DNA from: Cordilura impudica
Taxonomy: Eukaryota > Arthropoda > Insecta > Diptera > Scathophagidae
Length of the DNA: 64,000 bases
Reading direction: 5' to 3'
NCBI GenBank assembly: GCA_963682025.1
Contig: OY821520.1
Coordinates: forward strand, 180,424,626 to 180,488,625
The notes beneath the pieces were generated by a model. The model searched no databases, was not told the DNA's origin, and was given only the letters and a program-made list of their open reading frames with translations. Both the position numbers and the translations under genes were made by a program. How positions within the stretch are numbered: position 1 is the first letter of the stretch; each line of letters begins with the position of its first letter. Positions 35,133-45,707 of the stretch are shown here, piece after piece.

Positions 35133-36040
35133 GGACTAACCTTGGTGCAAATTTCATCCCGATTGGAAGACATCGGTTTCAAAAGTTGGTGCACTTGACT
35201 TGAAACCCCCCATATATAAAAATATAAAATAAATATACATAAGTAGTTAAGTTATTTATAGTATACATTCTTAGTATGTATACATTAGGGTGACAGCCAT
35301 TTTTTTTTTAACTTAAAGACGTGCGGGTCGGATTATTGTGATACTGGATCTAAAACTTTAGCGCGCAAAATTGTAGACAAATCGGACAATGCTTTCTGGA
35401 CGCGCATTGAAAAATTAAAAATGCCAGATATTGTAGGTATCCTGTTCTTAATTTGGCGAGGGCAGCGTTTTAATTTCAGCAGATTTGAAGAAAAATGTGA
35501 TTTTTCATACTTTTTCAACTTTTATGGATGAAACAATAGACGACAGCGGCTAAACGACTACAGCCTGTCAAAAATAAAATACATACGTTTATATGAAAAA
35601 GATTATCTTGACACCAACATATCTACACGGCTATACGACAACTTTTGTCTCTGTGGTCAACTTAGGATAATTTATATTTTTCTTGGCTGCAAAACAAAAA
35701 TAGTGTTGACAATATAACAAAATATATAAAAGAAGTTAGTGCTATGAAATATTTTATTTTCTTTTAAAAAACTTGCAAAATGAAATGCTATAATTCGATT
35801 AATAATTAAAAGGGGTTAAATAAATTTATTTATTTATTTTTACGTTATAATAATGCATTTGTAAATAAATAATTGTATATTTAAATCAAGTTTATGTATA
35901 ATCGTGCAAGTTTTTCTATTTTAATAAAGTAAAAAAAAAATATATTTTATTTTTATTATGTTTGGCCAGATATTTTCTTTGTTGTATTATTATTGAGCTA
36001 ATTTTACTTGATTCCTTTAAAAGTAATTAAAATTGCATTT
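35133..36040. other. Stretch without a gene
   Basis: At 35284 a more GC-rich block begins (ttagggtgacagcc) and extends to about 35690. It looks like part of an unidentified transposon, but no second end or protein was found. The rest is AT-rich. Confidence 0.3.
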
Positions 36041-36050
36041 TAATTTCTTC

Positions 36051-36090
36051 TTTCCCAACGTTTCGTAGATATTTTATCTACTTTATCAAG
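36051..36090 (-). ncRNA. Possible degenerate hammerhead ribozyme motif
   Basis: On the minus strand TTGATAA is followed by a perfect 6-bp stem (GTAGAT / ATCTAC) and CGAAACGTTGGG. Penelope-like elements are known to carry hammerhead motifs of the form CTGATGA-stem-GAAAC. Here GAAAC and stem II are intact, while the first core block has two changes. Probably inactive. Confidence 0.4.
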
Positions 36091-36358
36091 GGAACGTCTA
36101 TTTAATTAAATAAAAACATTATTTATTACAATATTTACATCAATGACAAACAATAATAAGTTTTAACTTACAATATTATTTCCATATTAATCTAAAATCT
36201 TTACATTTATAAATGAAACATAAAATTTTAGAAAAACACAAAAACATATAGAACCACAAATTTAACATTTAAAAACATCACAGTTTGTTGATGGCAACCA
36301 TATATGTAGCATGAACTAATGTTGTTGGTGTCTTCTTTTAAGTTCATTTTCTTGTTTA

Positions 36359-36924
36359 TCTTTTGTTGTTTTCAATGGTGTATCTCTTTTTTTCAATGTG
36401 TTCCCTATCTAATAATTCGACTTTTTCAAAATCAGCTGTGTGTCCAGTGTTTAATATATGTTGTGATAGTGCTGTTATTTCTTTCTTTTTCATGATGTCC
36501 ATTTTATGTTCTCTCAATCTTGTTTCTAGGGTCTCTTCGTTGTACCTATGTAAATTTGTTCACAGCTTTCATCATTATTCCCTTTACATTGAATTTCATA
36601 AACAACATTGCTTTGTTGTTCTTTTTCAATTGGCGCTTTTATATTTGAAAAAATTGCGCTTAATGTTCTGTTTGGTTTATAAGCAAAGCTAATGTTTTCT
36701 GACTCTATTGTTGTTTTTATGTTTTTGATGTCAGTTAACCCAGGAACATATTTTACACTGTAAAATTTTTTGTTCTTATTAGAGTTTTGGGTTATGTTCA
36801 GATTAGTATTTTTATGTCTAATATAAATATCTAAATATATGAAATTGTGTGTAGAGAACTGTGTACGAGAAGCAAATGCATTCATGCAGATATACATACA
36901 TATGTATGAATATTTTAACCTCAT
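36359..36924 (-). pseudogene. Penelope GIY-YIG endonuclease
   Basis: The minus-strand reading contains VKYVPGLTDIKNIKTTIES and SNVVYEIQC, then EQIYIGTTKR, the GIY-YIG-type signature of Penelope-like elements. After a shift near 36526 it continues with TRLREHKMDI and ISALSQHIL-type residues and LEREHI-like residues, ending near 36359. This nuclease nicks target DNA for insertion. The start of the domain near 36924 is an artificial boundary from truncation. Confidence 0.85.
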
Positions 36925-37017
36925 TGGAGATTAAAACTCATATGAAGATTTAATTTCTGTAATTGGCTTCTTATTTTAAAATAGATTGCAAATAAATAAA
37001 TGAAAAAAAAATATAGA

Positions 37018-37403
37018 TCGCACCTGTACCTCTAAAGTGTGTCAACTCAAAATTTTTCAATTTTCACTTTTTGCAAGAAAACGATGCACAGTGGTCATAT
37101 CTATCCAATGTAAAAATCTTACATCGGTTTTTCTAGTCTTTCGCAAAAAAAGATACACTTGTAACCCTCGTTGTACTATAAGAGTAGCTTCTTTAGAATC
37201 CACTAAAACAACATATTTTGAGTTGCACCCAAAAAATTTGTTATTTTTGATGATCACTGAAAAAATCGCAAAAACAACTACTGTTGTACACTTGTTATTC
37301 GCAATTCTTTACAATAAAATAACTGTTTTTAAATTTTATAGTAAATATTAAAAAAAAAAACATTTTTGCCTCTACTGAAAATTTATAAATTTTACAGGTG
37401 CGA
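37018..37403. mobile_element. TIR element T1, copy 1 (MITE)
   Basis: Starts TCGCACCTGTAC and ends with the inverse GTGCGA. The interior matches 55134-55539 along its full length. The right inverted repeat has lost about 20 bp here. No protein. It abuts the right half of LINE-B. Confidence 0.8.
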
Positions 37404-38090
37404 TATGGGTGGTATAGGTATTGCGGAATCGGATACTCTTAATGTTCTGATCATGAGAATTCAATGTGATGTTCGTTGCAACGAGCATGTTTTTCAAGTG
37501 TCGAAAGAAGCATTCAAGTGTCTTGGTTTTCTAAAAGGGTGCAAAAATTACTTCACTCATTCTGATCTCCATAAAATCGATACCACTTACATCCGACCGA
37601 AAATGGAATACAACTCCCATATATGGGCAGGAGTTTCAAAGTCTGTTTGGAGCTACTGTACCATGTGCAAAGGAGGGCGTTGGCGCTCATCAATGACAAT
37701 AAGGTCTCCAACTCTATTGACTCATTGGAACACCATCGGAATGATACTACAATGGGAAATGCTCTTCTGAGATTAGCGAACTTATTCCAAGTTCCCGAGT
37801 TTCAGTTCGCTCTACCCGCTTCTCTTGTAGATCACATCCGTTTGTAGTCTATTGTCCAGTTGAGCGCACAACGCATTACAGAGAGAATTAGTTTATCAGT
37901 CGAACTAGCCGTATATGGAATAAACTCCCTGCGCTAGTCTTTCCTGACAGTTATAATCTAATAAAATTTAAGTCAAATATTCACAAACACTACTCCCTCT
38001 TTTCTCCTTACCATAACCTATTTCCCTGAGATCAACGCAATGCACTGCATCTATACGGGGCATCCCCTGAGTGTTGGTCAATAATTTAAA
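37404..38090 (+). pseudogene. LINE-B reverse transcriptase, right half
   Basis: Continues the element begun at 29888: GIGIAESDTLNVL, then CDVRCNEHVFQVSKEAFKCL, YIRPKMEYNSHIWAG, and in a second frame QRRALALINDNKVSNSID. It ends with a degraded NSLP...FPxxYNLQKFK-like tail near 37920-38010. Shifts at about 37670 and a stop at about 37847 break it. The motif order is what is missing from 29888-31160. Confidence 0.75.
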
Positions 38091-38091
38091 A

Positions 38092-38949
38092 AAAAAATGA
38101 ATTCTTCTCTCTAAAATTGATTACGCCCTCCCAATATATGGCTGGTGCGCTCCCTCCAACATTAAGTCCATATCATGCGGCAGTCCGTCGCAGCATTGGA
38201 GCCTTCCGTACAAGTCCTACTTCAACTATCTTGGCCAAAGCAGGTATGCCTTCAATCGAAACACGAAGATCATATCTAGCATATAAATTAATACCAAAAC
38301 TATTTATATGTAATAAAATATTATTTAATGAAGTAAAAAAACCGATAAATTATATAGGGAACTTAAACTTACATCTATTACTCGATGTATAATTTTTTCA
38401 CAAGCTTGGTCTTAATCTTCATCCAAATAAACAATCGGAACCCCCTTGACATTTAAAAGACTCTTCTTTTATAATATCTTTGATGGATTTACCAAAAACT
38501 ACAACGTCTCCTACTGTCTACAGACAGATTTTTAACAACACAACCGACTTCTACATTGAGCACTTTTGGAACAGTAACACATAAAGTCAAACTCATTACA
38601 CAACTTTTGTTCCATTTTCACAACTGAAGCATCTGCCTGCCTTATATGCTGCTATTGAATTCGCCTCTACCAACGATCACAATTTCATCATCAGCACTGA
38701 CAGCCTATCGTCTACGTGCAATAAAAAACTCGTTGCATGAATCTCCGTTAATATCAAAAATATTTTTTTTAAACATTCACATAAAATCAAAATGATGTGT
38801 ATTCCTTCCCATGTTGGTAATCCTCGAAATAAACTTTAGAAGCCGCAGAAGCAAAATGTAAACCTCTAATAAAATTTCCAACCTATTATGTTGGTTATGA
38901 AAATAAAAAAATAAAAAAGAAAATTTTTTAATATTTCAGATATTAATAC
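38092..38949 (+). pseudogene. I-clade LINE, RT end and RNase H, left half
   Basis: The + strand reads SPYHAAVRRSIGAFRTSPTS (38170-38230), the conserved end of the I-element RT, and AGMPSIETRRSYLAYKLIPK. Further on is an RNase H-like domain: PALYAAIEFASTNDHNFIIS, TDSLSS and CIPSHVGNPRN (38630-38830). Several stops. The C-terminal Cys-rich part of the same element lies at 47396-47900, on the other side of the LTR retrotransposon. Confidence 0.75.
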
Positions 38950-38998
38950 TGTAAACGGTTCTAGAAAATACGACTCTAGCATACACCCAATATTGACA

Positions 38999-41023
38999 TG
39001 TAGGTGGTGTAAACATTAGTTGATTCTTATTGATTCGTTTACAAACTGTTATCGATTACAAGAAGCTTCACAGTAAATGAGTTTGATCGAAACAAATTGC
39101 AAATTCACATGGATGAGATATGTTTCCGGCCTTTAATTTCTTTTCTTGTCTCACTGTGCTTGAGTCAAATTAAAGTGTGTCTAAATTTAAAGTGCGTAAG
39201 AATATTCAGAAACCTATTGAAAAAAAATTAAAAAAAACATTTAAAAGTGTCACTTCATTAAGCTTCTAATCACCATAAGTGAGAAAAAAAAAGAGGTAAA
39301 ATTACCACAATATGCGTAATTTTATAGACAAGCCTATTCATTATTTTTTTTAAAGGGACACTCCACGCATAACCCGAAAGGTCTTAACATCGAGGAGTGA
39401 GGTTAGAAAACACTCGGCGTGGCTGCGAGCCTCTGTACTGCAAACTCCACTTTAAAATTACAGGTGGAATAAATCGGAATACAATTCCATAGCCTCTCTT
39501 TTGTTTAACTCAGACTGTGAAAATACAAAGTGAACTTATAAGACGAAGTGAATGCATAAGCATTGGGTTAATATTTTTTTCATGGTCAAATTATATATTT
39601 ACATGTTTTACTAACAGTCGCTGCCAATACCACACATAAATTGAGCCTTTGAGTAGTCTGAACCGAATATATCATCAAACAATTTGATACATACTATTTC
39701 GGTAAGAATTATTTTAAAACTAATGAAAACACAAATATACCATGTCTTCATTTAAATTTGTATTTACGTCGAAAAAAAAAGCCAAACTACATCATTTCCC
39801 ACGTATCAGTGCTCGTAGCCATCAGTAATGAATTCCTTTATTTCCTTATTTCGGTATTTGAAAAGTATTAAAAATTTTATAAAAAAAATATATCCCTAAT
39901 ATTTAAAAAAAAAATTGAATTGAATATTCTTCGAATATTCTATATCATAATTCTATTGTTAGTTGTTATAAAATTGCTTTTACCTATAAAAGCATTTATT
40001 GTCTAAGTAATACCACTTTTATTCCTCGCTTCTGTTAACTCCAAATTTATGCTAACAGTTAAGAAAAAAAAAATATTAAAGGAGAGTTCCAAAGAGGAGA
40101 GGAATATATCCAATTTATTTGGTGTTGTAAATTAGTAATTTTAAAAAGCACATATTGGTGCGGAGAAAAATTAAATTCGTTGATCATACATTTAAAGTAC
40201 ATTTAAGTTCATTATTAAATTTAATTAATATTACATTTTGTTAGATTAGAATAAGAAATCGTTACATATCTAGCATAAAAAAAACAAAACATATCGTCAG
40301 TGGAGAAGGCCTTCAACATCTGATACGTACATACTTAAATATTAGCTTACAACAACAAAATATAGATTAATATGTAAGTCAACTTTTTCTTTATACTTTA
40401 ATATGAAATTTGATTTTATCTTAATGCTTAGTAATGTGGAGTCTTTGATCAGTGATTTTTATTGTGAATATCGAAATTAAAGTTTTTACTAAATGATTGG
40501 AAAAATCGCCACATTTACTAGATGTTTTTTTTTTGTTAATAATTTTTATGTTCTTATAATCATTAGATAGTCATTAATAATTATTATATCGGTTATTGAT
40601 TAGTATATTTATCTAGTAATGGATCCTAAATTTTCGAATTTTTGAAATTAATAAACAATATGAATTTGTAATTTGAAACCATGGTCTGAAATCATTTAAC
40701 AATAATGTTGTTGAATTGGATCTCTATAACACCTGGAGGCATTGGAAGGGTAGGGTCAAGGGCAGGGCTTCAAAATTTGTCCTGCGCGTACTTTTAAGAA
40801 GAAAACTCTTGGTTATTTTTTTTTTTTTGTAATTTCTGTTGTTGTTTTGGTGTGCACAATATTTTTGTTGTAGCCGTGGTTATATTAGGAAGTTTAGAAA
40901 TGGACAATAACGAATCCACGAAACTGAAACTACCGGTGTAAAGCAAGGTGCACACGCCTCCATATAAACTTCAGCCAAATATACTTAAACAAACCACCAA
41001 AGAACATGTCCGGTTTCATAACA
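38999..41023 (+). repeat. 5' LTR (about 2.0 kb)
   Basis: From 39464 it is repeated at 45708-47395 with high similarity. It ends TTTCATAACA, directly before the primer binding site. The start is placed at TG 38999 because the 3' copy lacks this first part; TG 38950 is an alternative. Confidence 0.75.
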
Positions 41024-41025
41024 AA

Positions 41026-41043
41026 TGGCGACCAACGTGGGGC
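41026..41043 (+). other. Primer binding site, tRNA-Lys type
   Basis: TGGCGACCAACGTGGGGC starts two bases after the LTR. It is complementary to the 3' end of fly tRNA-Lys (TGGCGCCCAACGTGGGGC) with one mismatch. This fixes the LTR end and the direction of the element. Confidence 0.8.
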
Positions 41044-41519
41044 CCGAGGTTTCGAGGGTCCTGAAACTTTAAGGCATATCGAACAAACAATTTATATTTT
41101 TGTTTTAACAACATATTGGTATGTCGTATGAGAATTTTTATAGTTATCATATTACCCAAATTGTTATTATTTAATATATTTCTGTCCGAGCATTTTAACC
41201 TGTAAAATGTTGGAATTTAATTAGATTATTTTTTATATGATCTCTTTACCACATTTAAGGTTACCTATACTTAATTTTCTTAAATTATAAATGGTATATC
41301 TTTTTATGGAACTATATTTATTTAGGCAGCTAAGTACTATACCAAATCGAATTTATACACCATTTTTTTGTTTACTAAGAGATTTTTTTTTACTTGTGCA
41401 ATATATTAACAGCATAATTGTAAAATGAAAGTAAGACCATATATTATTATCTTTCGCAAATTCAGATTCTTAACTAACCAATAATTTTTTTTATTAAATT
41501 GCTAATTTCTAAATTCAAT

Positions 41520-42000
41520 ATGTCGTTACGTCATATTACTGATGAGCTTCCAATAACAATCTGCACGATTTGTTGAGAAAATTTAATTAATGAAGAAGAA
41601 GTTGTAAAAACGGCTTGTAACCATAGATTTCATAAAAATTGTCTTACCTCTTGGTTTAGAAAAAAACAAAACTTGTCCCCAATGTAGAGCCCATTGTGAC
41701 ACTAAACAGTTAAATTTGAAGGCTTTGAGTGGTGGAGCCATAACTAGATCACAAAACACAACTTCTAGTAAGCCAGTTTTATCCAGCCAAACAGGTAATC
41801 AACCACAAGCATCAAGTGATGTACAGGGGGCTGTAGGGGGAGTTCCTCTCCTAGAGTTAAATCAGTCAGTCCAAGGCACTAATGAACAGATAAATACCAG
41901 TTTTGACGATGCAAGAATTAGAAATATAGTTTCTGCTGTCATAGCAACCCGTCAGGCAACGATCTTTCAGGAGGTTGAAGACGTATCACACAAACAATAG
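41520..42000 (+). pseudogene. gag N-terminal region with RING-H2 finger
   Basis: From the ATG at 41520 the reading gives ITICTIC, an in-frame TGA, then EEEVVKTACNHRFHKNC and SWFRKK. After a one-base shift come TCPQCRAHCD and a run into a Gln/Ser-rich tail up to 42000. Cys and His spacing (C-x2-C ... C-x-H-x2-H-x2-C ... C-x2-C) is that of a RING-H2 finger, the fold of many E3 ubiquitin ligases. One stop and one shift make it non-functional now. The tail contains ARIRNIVSAVI and lies just before the main gag frame at 42120. The finger is part of the internal region, 500 bp after the PBS. Confidence 0.75.
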
Positions 42001-42119
42001 AAGAACGTGTCGAGTGTGCTTTAACTAGTGTTCTAGGAAGTTTAAATATAGGTGCTCAAGCACAAAATATTGAACATAGTCATGCCCGAACTCCTTCAGA
42101 ACATGATTGGCACCGTGAT

Positions 42120-43064
42120 ATGCCAAGGTTAACACAGAGTCGCACACGGGATAATGTACCAAATAGAACCAACAATCGCGTTGACGAAGTTTCGGTTTTA
42201 ACTAATGCTGGGAAAATAGCAAATCTTATAAACAGTTGGGACATCAAATTTGATGGATCTCGGAAACTTTCCGTTGAAAATTTTATCTACCGCATTGAGT
42301 CGCAAGTACTTGATATATTGGGGGGAAACTTCAATATTCCTTGCGATAATGCTCAATGTTTGTTCCTTAAAGAGGCGAAGAATTGGTATTGGCAATTTCG
42401 TAGGTCGGTTGACAGGGTGACATGGCCATTGCTTTGTGAGGAGCTGCGCACTAACTTTGAGGAACATAAAACTGATACAGAACTTATAGAAGATATGAGA
42501 GCTCGTAAACAATATCCTCTTGAAGCATTTGATGATTATAAGAATGCAATTTTCCACATTGCAGGAAATTTGCATACACCTCTACGTGAGTCTGAGTTAG
42601 TAGAAATTTTACAGAGAGGGTTACGTCCTAGAGTTCGCCAACAACTTCTTTACGTATCAATAAGCTCAGTATCTGAACTTAGAAAATACTGCCTTAAGGG
42701 TAAAAATTTGCTTAACGAAGTATCAAAAGCTAACTCCCAGACTCCTAATATGAATCGCAGCTTTAACCGTAAGCAAGTTAACGAATTAGATGGAAATCTT
42801 GAAATGGAAGATTTAAGTGATAACTCTTCTCAAGTTGAGGTTGACGAAGTGGTTAGACATTCCCTAGACAAACTGACATGCTGGAACTGCCGAAAGGAGG
42901 GTCACCGCTATACTGATTGTGTTGAAGCCAGAACAACTTTTTGCTATGGTTGTGGTGCCATAGGTGTGTACAAACCCAATTGCAATAACTGCAAGTCGGG
43001 AAACTTGAATCGGAGTGGAACTTTGAAACCGAAGTTTCGCCAAGACCAACTAATGAACCATTAA
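42120..43064 (+). pseudogene. gag capsid and zinc knuckles of the LTR element
   Basis: A 314-codon open frame. The capsid-like domain runs from WDIKFDGSRKLSVENFIYRI (about residue 40) through ANWYWQFRR-type and LELVEILQRGLRP-type motifs. A charged linker follows, then CWNCRKEGHRYTDC, a canonical CCHC knuckle. After it comes CYGCGAIGVYKPNCNNC, a Cys-rich second finger without the usual His, a pattern typical of mdg1-like gag. Gag packages element RNA. It lies between the RING-containing region and pol, in a different frame from both. Confidence 0.85.
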
Positions 43065-44566
43065 CAATTCTAAATGCAGAAAATAAGTCTCGTTTTTCTC
43101 TTTGTTCTGACGAAAAATGGCGAGATATATTACCTTATGAGCTCCGATTACAAATATATAACAGAAAAAGAAAGGAAATTTTTGGAAATTCGGAAGAGGA
43201 TGTCAAGCACAAACGGTCGTCCCAACGTATGAATAGGTTTTGGAAAAATGTAAAATCGTCACACAAAGCTTTGTCACATACTATTAATACAATCACTACT
43301 AAGATCAGTGGCCTGAGACCTTATGCTGAAATAGAATTGCTCGAAAAGAAAGTTTTAGGTTTACTTGACAGTGGTGCCCAAGTCTCATGCATTGGTGGTT
43401 CCCTGGCCAAAGAAGTTTCTAAGAACAGTAGGTTGAAAAATATTAGAACTTGTATCAGCACAGCTGATGGTACCGAACAAGTGGTGTGTGGTTATATACC
43501 TATTTCCGTAACTTTTAAGAATTATAGTAAATCAATTGATTTTTATGTAGTTCCCAAACTTTCACAAGACGTCATACTCGGTGTTGACTTTTGGAAAAAG
43601 TTTAATATAGCTCCAAATATTATTTCTGAAATTGAAGTGAGTCAGCACTCGTTTATCAAACCGGAATATGAAATGCATGCTCTAACGAATAATCAAATGT
43701 CGAGATTACAATTGGTGAAAAATATTTTTCCTTCGTGCGAAAGAGAAGGTTTAGGAAGTACTTCCCTTATGGAATATGAAATTCAGCTTGAGTCAAATGT
43801 CCGGCCGATCAAACAGCGTTACTTTCCTATATCTCCAGCAATTGAAAAATTGTTACATAAGGAAATTTATGATATGATTCGGTTAGGTGTCATCGAGGAA
43901 GCTCCTAACAGTCCATGGTCCAGTCCGGTAGTATTAGTCCGCAAACCAGATAAAGTCCGTCTGTGTCTCGATTCACGAAAAATAAATAGCGTAACTATTA
44001 AGGACGCTTACCCCTTACCACTGATAGAAGGTATTCTTAGTCGGCTACCTAAAGCCGAATTCATTTCTTCCCTCGATTTACGTCGTGCTTTTTGGCAAAT
44101 ACCCTTGTCTGAGAAATCACGTGATATAACTTGTTTCACCGTCCCAAAACGTCCGTTATATAGTTATTGCGTAATGCCATTTGGCTTATGCAACGCCCCA
44201 CAAGCCATGTGTCGCTTGATGGAACGCGTCATACCTCCCCATCTTAAAAATGAAGTATTCGTATATTTAGACGACTTACTTATAGTATCGGAAACGTTCG
44301 ATAAGCATCTGTTAATATTGTCGGAAATTGCGTTCCGGTTACGTAAAGCTGGCCTCACAATTAACGTAAGTAAAAGCAAGTTTTGTATAAAGGAGGTTGC
44401 GTACTTGGGTTATATTGTGGGTAGCGGAACTTTACGAACTGATAGGGATAAAATATCTGCTGTGACCGATTATCCCTCACCAACGTCAGTTAAACAGCTA
44501 AGATTTCTCTGGCTGGTTGGTATCGGCGCTTCGTCGATAATTTCGCCACTCTCACAGTTCCCCTAA
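43064..44566 (+). pseudogene. Protease and reverse transcriptase of the LTR element
   Basis: A long frame (445 codons from 43229, with in-frame lead-in from 43064). Protease is marked by LLDSGAQVSCIGG (active-site Asp) and VILGVDFW near 43570. RT follows, with WSSPVVLVRKPD and RLCLDSRKIN, then MPFGLCNAPQAMCRLM. The catalytic box YLDDLLIVS at 44264-44290 is intact. The frame ends at 44566 after a shift near 44505, within the connection domain. This is the best preserved retroelement polymerase in the window. Confidence 0.9.
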
Positions 44567-45328
44567 CAAATTTATTGAAGAAAGGCAAAGGTTTCGCCTG
44601 GAATGATGAGGCACAGATAGCCTTTGACGAACTTAAGCATAAGCTTTCATCAGCGCCGATATTAGTTAGCCCTGATATATAAGCCATTTATCTTACAATG
44701 CGATGCAAGCAAATTAGGTGTTGGAGCTGTCCTTGCCCAAGCTAATGAGTCCAAACAGGAAATGCCTATCGCTTTTTTCTCTAAAAAACTCAATATAACG
44801 CAATCAAATTACAGTGTGACTGAACTCGAATGTTTGGCAGTAATGCTTGCATTAAAGAAATTTCGCCCTTATATTGAAGGACAAGATTTCACAGTTGTAG
44901 TCGACCATGCTTCCCTTCAGTGGTTGATGAGGCAAACTGATCTGTCTGGAAGACTTGGCCGTTGGTCATTAAAGATTCAGGGATTTAGATTTAATATCGA
45001 ACATAGACGGGGTTCACAAAATGTTGTCCCAGATTGCCTTTCCCGAACTTTTTGTGAGGAAATTTTTGAATTGGAAGTTCGTCCCTTAGTTGATCTTAAT
45101 TCATCCGAATTTGAGTCAGACGAGTATGTTAGATTACGTAATAAGATAAAGGAAAATTGCGAAAAACTGCCAGACCTTAAAATTATAGAAAATAAAATAT
45201 ATAAGCTATGTGACTTTGCAAATGGTGATCCAAATGATGAGATGTTTACGAAAACTCTCGTTTCCACTGTTATCGATAACTGTCATTCACCTCCTAATAA
45301 ATGCCACGAAAAACTTTTATTAGCCTAA
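44567..45328 (+). pseudogene. RNase H of the LTR element
   Basis: A short shifted segment (44567-44680) is followed by the RNase H domain, open from 44762: QCDASKLGVGAVLAQA just before it, PIAFFSKKLN, YSVTELECLAVMLALKKFRPY and VVDHASLQWL, then GSQNVVPDCLSR. A spacer region to integrase (about 90 residues) ends in a stop at 45328, where the His-His half of the integrase zinc finger should be. Confidence 0.9.
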
Positions 45329-45329
45329 C

Positions 45330-45689
45330 ATGGTTTTAGACGTTAAAGAATTTATTGGTCGTTGTAATGCTTGCAGGCAGAATGAAGCTCCCAATCACGC
45401 TTTACGCCCGCCTATAGTAACTCACTTCTCTTCTGTCCGTCCGTTTCAACATTTATATATTGACTTGTTGGGCCCATACCCCAGATCTAAAAGCGGTAAC
45501 ATTGGCGTAATAGTATTAATGGACCATCTAACAAAATTTCCCTTTTTGAAGCCTATCAAGAAATTTTATTCTTCGGTAATAGTATCATTCCTAAAAGATA
45601 AAATATTCCCAACCTTCGGCATACCAGAAATTATGTTTAGTGATAATGGAAAACAATTTAAGTGTAATCAGTTCGATAGTTTTATATAG
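45330..45689 (+). pseudogene. Integrase, truncated
   Basis: The reading resumes with VKEFIGRCNACRQNEAPN (the Cys-Cys half of the zinc domain), then YIDLLGPYPRSKSG (first Asp), and EIMFSDNGKQF (second Asp). It ends at 45689 before the catalytic Glu. A deletion joins it to the middle of the 3' LTR, removing the rest of integrase, the polypurine tract and the first part of that LTR. Confidence 0.9.
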
Positions 45690-45707
45690 CCCACAGGCCA
45701 ACTCAAG

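Larger units (their letters stand above)
36041..36924 (-). mobile_element. Penelope-like element, 3' fragment
   Basis: A minus-strand fragment holding the C-terminal GIY-YIG endonuclease and the following 3' untranslated part. Reverse transcriptase is missing, so it is 5'-truncated. It ends in a segment with a conserved Penelope-like hairpin (36051-36090). Confidence 0.8.

Noticed and set aside
35284..35690. Possible transposon end (ttagggtgacagcc)
   Set aside because: No inverted partner or protein in the window.
38930..39005. Target duplication of the LTR retrotransposon
   Set aside because: Sequence after the right LTR (ctatt) does not match the bases before either candidate left TG, so no duplication is claimed.
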